Part shown: piece after piece, positions 6,837 through 11,636 of the stretch
Layout of the letters: every line of letters starts with the position of its first letter
Position numbering within the stretch: the stretch's first letter is position 1
Source of the DNA: Coemansia sp. RSA 922
Lineage: Eukaryota; Kickxellomycota; Kickxellomycetes; Kickxellales; Kickxellaceae
Reading direction: 5' to 3'
Assembly: GCA_027577415.1 (NCBI GenBank)
Contig: JANBQS010000811.1
Coordinates: 1 to 11,636 of the forward strand
DNA length: 11,636 bases
The notes under the pieces: model-generated
The model's input: the letters and a program-made list of their open reading frames with translations, nothing else
Database searches by the model: none
Told to the model about the DNA's origin: nothing
Made by a program: the position numbers and the translations under genes

Positions 6837-7062
6837 AAAAGGAAATAGAAAAGAAATTAAGAAAGAGCCGAGAATGCACAAGCGAGCGATAAAATAAAGA
6901 GGTGAAAGACTGTCCATGCTGAGACAAGCGGACCTATTGGAAGGATGCGGGGGGAGCTTTCCCAGCTCGCGAGCCGCCATCTGTCTAATTATTACTCCCG
7001 CAACGGCTCGCGTCATTTGCGTGCAGCTTTCTGGGGATCTGAATCCGATTTGCTAAGAGTCA

Positions 7063-7126
7063 TGCCACCAAGACCATTCACAAACACAGATCTCTTGGTC
7101 CGTGACGATCTGCCACCAAGACTGTC
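7063..7126. repeat. Direct repeat TGCCACCAAGAC in the divergent promoter
   Basis: TGCCACCAAGAC occurs at 7063-7074 and 7111-7122, 48 bp apart, with a TCTTGGT in opposite orientation between them (near 7092). This is a candidate binding-site cluster; no factor is assigned. Confidence 0.45.
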
Positions 7127-7177
7127 GCATGACACTCTCAGGCACCGAGTCGGAATATCTTTAATGGCTGTCCCTTG

Positions 7178-7224
7178 CCTTTTTGTACACAAAATGGGCC
7201 TAGGCTCCTTTTTGTACACGAAAT
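7178..7224. repeat. Direct repeat CCTTTTTGTACAC in the divergent promoter
   Basis: CCTTTTTGTACACAAAAT (7178-7195) and CCTTTTTGTACACGAAAT (7207-7224) differ at one base and start 29 bp apart. The core TTTGTACA is nearly palindromic. A pair of sites for a dimeric regulator is plausible. Confidence 0.5.
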
Positions 7225-7489
7225 CCTCTTAAAAAAATTTAGCCCAATAGCAGTTTTGTGGCAGCTGAGAGCTTGTAAAAATCAGCTCGGCTCGCCCCTC
7301 CTCCGCCTTGCCTTTTTTCCCCGCATTTGCTTCAGCAGACCTGTGCGGTTTCTTCTTTTTTCTTTAGTCATCATTTTTATTATTATTGTCCTCGAGTACT
7401 TTCCATAGAGTACCCACCTTTCTTTTTTTTCTTTTTTACCCTTTTCACTCTATCGCCACCACTACGTATTACTGCCTCCCCTTTTTTGC

Positions 7490-9381
7490 ATGTTTTCGAC
7501 AATAGCGACAACTTCTGCGCAGCACTGCGCTTTGGCGACTGAGCGCTCGGTGACTGACGGCGAACAGCCTATTCTTGGAATGCTCATTTCAATTCGCAAT
7601 CGTCTAGCAGCGTTGAAAAAGGACCGCGGCAACTACTACCGGCCTAACGACATTGTCGGTCTGTACAACGAGTTGCTCGATCAGGTAAAGGTGCTGAACA
7701 GAGTACGAGCTAAGGAGCAGCATGACAACGACACATATAAGAACCGCGTGGATTCGGTGCTGGATGAGTGCTTCCAGCTCTTCTCGCTGTTTTACCTTGC
7801 GCTGGGCAAGAACAAAGAGATCCCAGCGACCTATGTTCAACTCGTCACAATAAAGGTACGCAAGGAACTGCCATTTTTGTTGATTCACGTTGCCAATGAT
7901 GACTCGCATACTACTGATACTCATACCCACTCTGCTGTAGCAAAACTTTGAGCTGTTCAACGAGACGGGGATCTATACTGATGGTAAGCCCTTTTTTCAT
8001 AATCGCCGATAATGATGCGGGGGGGGAGAGGCTTCTTTTTTATTTTGTTTGTTTGGCACACAATCCAGGCCGTGCTGCCGTATGCAGGGAACCTTCTGCT
8101 ACTGCCAGCAGTGAAGCTCACAAGCGATAGCAGTGCTCAAGGCCCCCAGGCCCGTGCACCTTCTTGAGGCCCTGTTTCTAAATTGCTGCTCTGCGGATGT
8201 GTGTTTTACCTCACGGTCAGCTTTCACGTGAGAACACTGCATGTTCATTTCCGACACAGGGAAACGGCATACAAATCCTACCTGCGCACATGCATGGCTG
8301 ACGACGGCCCTTTCCACAGCCATAAAATCACAAACTAAATCCACCACGCGATGCGTTCTTTACGGAACGTTCTCTTTCTGTGTTTTATATAGCCGATCTT
8401 GAGCCGTTTCAGAAGCGCCTAGCAGAGATCCGCCAACTGGTTGACGCCGAGGCCGCAAAGGAAGAGGAGGAGGGCGAGCACGACGATTACGGTGCTCCTA
8501 AGCCAGAGATTTTGCTGGTTTCGCGCAGACTTCGGCAATGCGAGAAGGAGCTCAGTGTGCTCGAGGAAGCCACGCGCATTATCTGCAACGAGCTGATGCC
8601 CACATACGAAGAGCTCGTGTCGATTAGACGGCGGCTAACGGCGCTCTCATTTGTTGCGCACGATGTAGCTATAGTCGAAGCCAAGGAGCTGCAGCGGCGG
8701 CTCATTGAAATTGACGACTTGCGCGTAAACGACCGCTTTGTCAATGCCGAAGACGGCACGGTGTCTGAGGGCCAAACACAGGTAGTTGGTCTTCTCGAGG
8801 AGTGCTTTGACTGCCTGCACGACCTGATGGCGGAGGGGAGCGCCGTGTCCAAAGACTTGATGCCTCTATATGATCGGTTGATGGAGATCCGGATCCAACT
8901 CGAAAAGCTGTTGCTGACCAGCCGCTGGACACTGCGCGAGACCGATCTGTGGAGCTATCAAGTACAGCTGCAGGACATTGATGCGATGCGCCGCAATGGG
9001 CAGTTTAAGGACGCGACAGGCGAGCCGGCACCGCAGCAAGCTCAGGCAGTGCTGAACTTTTTGCTTCACAAATGCTACAACCTGGTCTACAAGCTCTTGT
9101 CCTCCAGCGAACCTGTGGCCGAGTCACTGATGCCCGTACATAATCAGCTGCGCACATTACGTCGCTGTCTGTTGGAGGTCAAAAAGTATGGAGGACCCCT
9201 GTCAGCGCGCGACTTGTATCCATACCAGATGAAGCTCTCGAGCATAGACAATTTGCGCACGGACGGCAAGTTCCTCGATGACGAAGGCCATATCCCTGAG
9301 GGTCAAGGCGTGGTTATGTCGCTGCTTAACGAGTGCTATGACCTGATGTACGAGCTGATGGCTACCGAGGTCGACGAGTAA
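7490..9381 (+). CDS. UPF0662 / DUF2408 family protein, three exons
   Basis: Exons join 7490-7855, 7941-7983 and 8393-9381, giving 465 residues. Both introns are GT-AG; the first splits after a complete AAG codon, and the second splits a GCC alanine codon (G + CC), so the frame is kept. The protein resembles the DUF2408 (UPF0662) family of fungi, to which I believe yeast YPL260W/Cub1 belongs; its biochemical role is poorly known. The sequence is a series of helical modules. The three clearest begin LMPTYEEL (204), LMPLYDRL (292) and LMPVHNQL (382), 88-90 residues apart, and each ends in an LL..C(F/Y) helix. Two more diverged modules precede them (about 30-107 and 108-200, starting ISIRNRLAALKK), the second carrying an acidic insert EEEEGE. 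There are no signal or membrane segments. The start was taken at the first ATG after a pyrimidine-rich leader; MLISIRN at residue 31 is an alternative. Confidence 0.82.
7856..7940 (+). other. Intron 1 of the UPF0662 gene
   Basis: This 85-nt intron has donor GTACGC, a branch-like TACTGAT at 7912-7918 (A 23 nt before the acceptor) and acceptor CTGTAG. If retained, translation would read 32 foreign codons and stop at 7951. Confidence 0.75.
7984..8392 (+). other. Intron 2 of the UPF0662 gene, long
   Basis: The 409-nt intron has donor GTAAGC, a possible branch site ACTAAAT around 8334-8340 and acceptor TATATAG. It follows a 43-nt exon. It contains a G run at about 8019, a CACGTG at 8225-8230 and an internal CCAG acceptor-like site near 8070. 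I found no open frame that would add a sensible exon and no RNA gene inside. Confidence 0.65.
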
Positions 9382-9499
9382 TGTCTGTTTTTATGCAAGC
9401 GACTCTTTCTTTTCTTTTACTGTTCTTTTATACACTGCTCTACTGCTTTGGTACCATGGTGCCAGACTAGCTCTTGCTCACGGCAAGCAGCTCACTTCT

Positions 9500-9534
9500 A
9501 TTGGGGCACGTGACTTTTATCCACGCGCGATTGG
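9500..9534 (+). promoter_or_regulatory. CACGTG E-box between two inverted CCAAT boxes
   Basis: ATTGG at 9500-9504, CACGTG at 9507-9512 (extended to CACGTGAC) and ATTGG at 9530-9534. CACGTG is the core bound by fungal bHLH factors such as Cbf1, and ATTGG is the reverse complement of CCAAT, bound by the HAP/NF-Y complex. The assignment of factors is inference. Confidence 0.45.
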
Positions 9535-10095
9535 CTGCAAAGCATCAAGAAAAAAATTGCGAGTCCATTTTTCCAAATCGACTTTGGCACGCGCTCTTCT
9601 TTTTTCTTCTCTATTAAATTTCAGGCTATTTCTTCATTTTGGTAAGCTTATTTTCTAACTATATTATTTCTCTCTTTCTATCTCTTTATACATCATGCTC
9701 GTCTTGTGTATCTTCTTGTCACGTTAACCTTGTTTACAAAATCTTGTTGTCTGATTGGCAATTGCTCAGCATCTGTCCACAGCACTATGGCCTAGCGACC
9801 CTTGCCTTTGTGCTTGGTGTGTCTTTCTTCCTATTCAGTTTTATTATCTACTCTTTCTATATCTCTTTCTCTATCCTCTCACACTCTTCTGACCCTCTAC
9901 TTACGCTCTTTGTATCTATTATCTATTGTCATTTTCATTATTTTTGAGGTCGAACCAGACGTGTCAGTGCAAAGTACGCCCTCCACCTTTTGTTTTTTTT
10001 TTCTTTTCTGTCTTTGCCCATCGTTCCTCTGACTCTCTCGCATTGTATTATCTTGACACTTATCATCTTTATTCTTTCATCGTCACTCGACCACC

Positions 10096-10101
10096 ATGTA
10101 G
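10096..10101 (+). promoter_or_regulatory. Start-stop minimal uORF (ATGTAG) before ARS2
   Basis: ATG directly followed by TAG, in a strong context (CCACC before it), is the last ATG before the ARS2 start 82 nt downstream. If it is in the transcript, it could stall initiating ribosomes and reduce ARS2 translation. Transcript boundaries are not visible. Confidence 0.4.
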
Positions 10102-10182
10102 ACGGCTATTTCATTTATCCACTGCACTCCCTGTGAGTAAAGTACTTTTTTTGTATTCAAAGCCAACTCAGATACAGACAAT

Positions 10183-11636
10183 ATGCCTTTTGACGAGGAA
10201 GAACCACGCAGCGCCAGCGAGGTCCCCGCTTCAGGCACGGGCAGCGGTTGGGGAGAAGGCGCTGCTGGTCTATCGGCCAACAGCGGCAGTGGCTGGGGTG
10301 TTGATGCAGACGCGCAAGCTGATTCGCCCAGAGACAAATTCCGCCGCGACCGCGATAGCCCTGAGCGCCGGGACAGATTTGGACGTGACCGCCGTAGTCG
10401 TAGTCGTAGCCGCTCACCGGCTGATATGCGCATGCCTCGGCGCCGTTCCCGCTCGCCTACCCGTCGCCAGCCTGGCGCTGACGACAGCGACCGCTACATC
10501 CCGCACTATGATCGCGAATCGGGAGGGGACCGAGGTGACCGCTATCAGCAAGGCGGGGCTGGCCGCTATGGCAACCGTGGACACAATGGCGGGCGTGGAA
10601 ACCGCCCATCTAACCGCGACATCGATGGCCCGTACTCTGGTGGCGGTGGCGGTGACATGATGGGTAACCGCCCAGGCGGTCTGCTTGACCCTCGTACATT
10701 CGAGCAAGTTGTGCCCTTCAAATACTTTGCCGAGTGGCTAAAGTCGCAAGATAACGGTCGCCGTCTAGACCAAGAAGAGGTCAAGGAACGCTACGAGGAC
10801 TACCGCCGCGAAGCCCTGCAGCGCCTATATACCCAGTTCTTTTCGGCTCACAAGGATGAGGATTGGTTCACCGAGCGCTTTGAGCCTGAGCGTCGCAAAG
10901 TTTACATGCAACACCTTGCCGAGCACAAGGCCGCAAGGCTTCGCGACTTTATGTCGGATTTGGAATCCGGCAAGCTGGACAAGCTCACTTATACGGCGAC
11001 TACCGAGCAAGTTATGCAGCACGAGATCCACCGCCGCGACCAATCTGGATACGGCCGTATGGGTGTCGGAGAAGATGACGAAGACCTCGCCATCAGCCAC
11101 ACGCTCTTTATTCGGACGGTGCCACCCAGCGTATCGCGCGAGACGCTAGAGAGCCACCTGAAGGACCTACCCGGATTTAAATACCTGGCGATGTCTGAAC
11201 CCCGTCAGGACAAGCAGTACCACCGCTTTGGCTGGGCGCGCTTCGAGAACGGCACCGACATGGATAAGGCGCTGGAGAGCCTGGGTAATGTCAATATTGA
11301 CCAGTTCCAGTTCCACTTTTCTCGTCACACCAACAGCGCAGCAGCTGCCATGCGCCTGGCGCCCGATGTGGCTAGCTCGGATGAGCGCATCCGCCACGAT
11401 TTGAAACTTGTGCGCGAGGCAGTACAGTCGCTTGATGAGCGCACGGACCCGGCCACCTTCCATTCGTTTGCCATTCTGCAAGAAAAGGCCAAGGAGCTTT
11501 CGGCATCTGCCGGAGAGCGTACCTCAGCCAATGGCGTAGGCAAGGGAGATAATGAGGATGGCGAGCATGGCGCCGAGGATGGCGAAGACGCGCCCATGGC
11601 CGACGCTGAGAAGAAGGACTCTGAGGAAGGCGCCGC
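10183..11636 (+). CDS. ARS2: ARS2/SERRATE zinc-finger protein homologue, 3'-truncated by window edge
   Basis: The frame is open from ATG at 10183 to the window end (484 codons, no stop), so the gene continues outside. Residues 1-165 are a low-complexity N-terminus: two SGWG motifs, an RS dipeptide run (about 70-80, RRSRSRSRSP) and a Gly/Arg-rich stretch (about 124-142) like an RGG box. Residues about 167-270 match the SERRATE/Ars2 N-terminal domain, with the typical order LLDPRTFEQVVPFKYFAEWL, YTQFFSAHKDEDWF and a KLDKL end. An RRM-like domain follows at about 305-384 (SHTLFIRTVPP to FHFSRH), then a helical segment and an acidic tail. ARS2 proteins act in the nucleus, linking the cap-binding complex to RNA processing and decay; S. 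pombe Pir2 is the fungal example. The zinc-finger and C-terminal parts would be downstream. RS and RGG regions suggest RNA binding. The family call is strong. Confidence 0.88.
   Translation, partial: MPFDEEEPRSASEVPASGTGSGWGEGAAGLSANSGSGWGVDADAQADSPRDKFRRDRDSPERRDRFGRDRRSRSRSRSPADMRMPRRRSRSPTRRQPGADDSDRYIPHYDRESGGDRGDRYQQGGAGRYGNRGHNGGRGNRPSNRDIDGPYSGGGGGDMMGNRPGGLLDPRTFEQVVPFKYFAEWLKSQDNGRRLDQEEVKERYEDYRREALQRLYTQFFSAHKDEDWFTERFEPERRKVYMQHLAEHKAARLRDFMSDLESGKLDKLTYTATTEQVMQHEIHRRDQSGYGRMGVGEDDEDLAISHTLFIRTVPPSVSRETLESHLKDLPGFKYLAMSEPRQDKQYHRFGWARFENGTDMDKALESLGNVNIDQFQFHFSRHTNSAAAAMRLAPDVASSDERIRHDLKLVREAVQSLDERTDPATFHSFAILQEKAKELSASAGERTSANGVGKGDNEDGEHGAEDGEDAPMADAEKKDSEEGA

Larger units (their letters stand above)
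6837..7489. promoter_or_regulatory. Shared divergent promoter region, carrier (-) and UPF0662 gene (+)
   Basis: The 653 bp separate two divergent start codons. They contain a CCAAT box at 7244-7248, two pairs of short direct repeats (annotated separately), and a long pyrimidine-rich tract (about 7300-7485) running up to the UPF0662 start, as in many fungal core promoters. No clear TATA box is seen near either gene. Confidence 0.55.
9382..10182 (+). promoter_or_regulatory. Promoter and pyrimidine-rich leader of the ARS2 gene
   Basis: The 801 bp between UPF0662 and ARS2 hold the UPF0662 3' end, an ATTGG/CACGTG/ATTGG cluster (9500-9534) and a long C/T-rich stretch (about 9590-10080). A GTAAGC at 9642 and a GTGAGTAAAG at 10133 resemble intron donors, so the leader may be spliced, but no acceptor is compelling. 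I see no additional gene; the open frames here are low-complexity pyrimidine translations. Confidence 0.5.

Noticed and set aside
7948..8130. Possible extra exon inside intron 2 of the UPF0662 gene after an internal CCAG
   Set aside because: In the required phase it stops at a TAG after about 20 codons, while the direct junction 7983/8393 gives a continuous family-like sequence.
7984..8392. snoRNA hidden in intron 2
   Set aside because: A near box C (ATGATGC) and a CTGA exist, but they are about 290 nt apart with no closing stem seen.
9639..9947. Hydrophobic 102-codon open frame that could look like a membrane protein
   Set aside because: It starts on TTG, lies in the C/T-rich ARS2 leader, and its hydrophobicity follows simply from T-rich second codon positions.
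9926..10660. 244-codon plus-strand frame across the ARS2 start
   Set aside because: It is a shadow of the ARS2 frame; the conserved domain sequence is in the frame beginning at 10183.

Overview
The window looks like a fungal nuclear genome. The genes are eukaryotic and mostly intron-poor. The introns that can be seen are GT-AG, start GTACGC or GTAAGC, and have branch-point-like ACTGAT and ACTAAA motifs. The protein families (UPF0662/DUF2408, which is essentially fungal, a Tpc1-like mitochondrial carrier, a Gyp2/TBC1D9-like RabGAP and an ARS2/SERRATE protein) fit a fungus, perhaps an early-diverging one. The genus cannot be settled from the sequence alone.

Layout. Positions 1-2409 (+) hold the 3' part of a long TBC-domain RabGAP gene. 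Positions 2410-5750 form an AT-rich island with no conserved housekeeping gene. It carries two tandem, same-strand paralogues of an unrecognised 134-residue protein (3243-3647 and 4990-5394), each in a homologous promoter/leader/trailer unit, plus decayed or doubtful coding stretches on both strands. Positions 5751-6836 (-) encode a mitochondrial carrier of the thiamine-pyrophosphate type. It is transcribed away from a three-exon UPF0662/DUF2408 gene (7490-9381, +) across a shared 653-bp intergenic region. After an 800-bp pyrimidine-rich leader/promoter comes the 5' part of an ARS2/SERRATE gene (10183 to the window end, +), which runs off the edge.

The four conserved genes are ordinary cell functions (vesicle-traffic GAP, cofactor import into mitochondria, a conserved fungal helical-repeat protein, nuclear RNA processing), and nothing suggests they act together. 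The notable part is the island. A hand codon-by-codon alignment of the two 134-aa paralogues is gap-free: 66 residues are identical and 68 replaced, but only 7 of the 66 identical residues use a different codon. Third codon positions differ at 24 of 134 sites, and first plus second positions at 83 of 268. The 3' flank differs by only 3 substitutions and 3 single-base gaps in about 70 nt. This is the reverse of purifying selection and suggests that the proteins have been driven to diversify since duplication. Each promoter also carries two copies of a shared sequence module about 145-149 bp apart.
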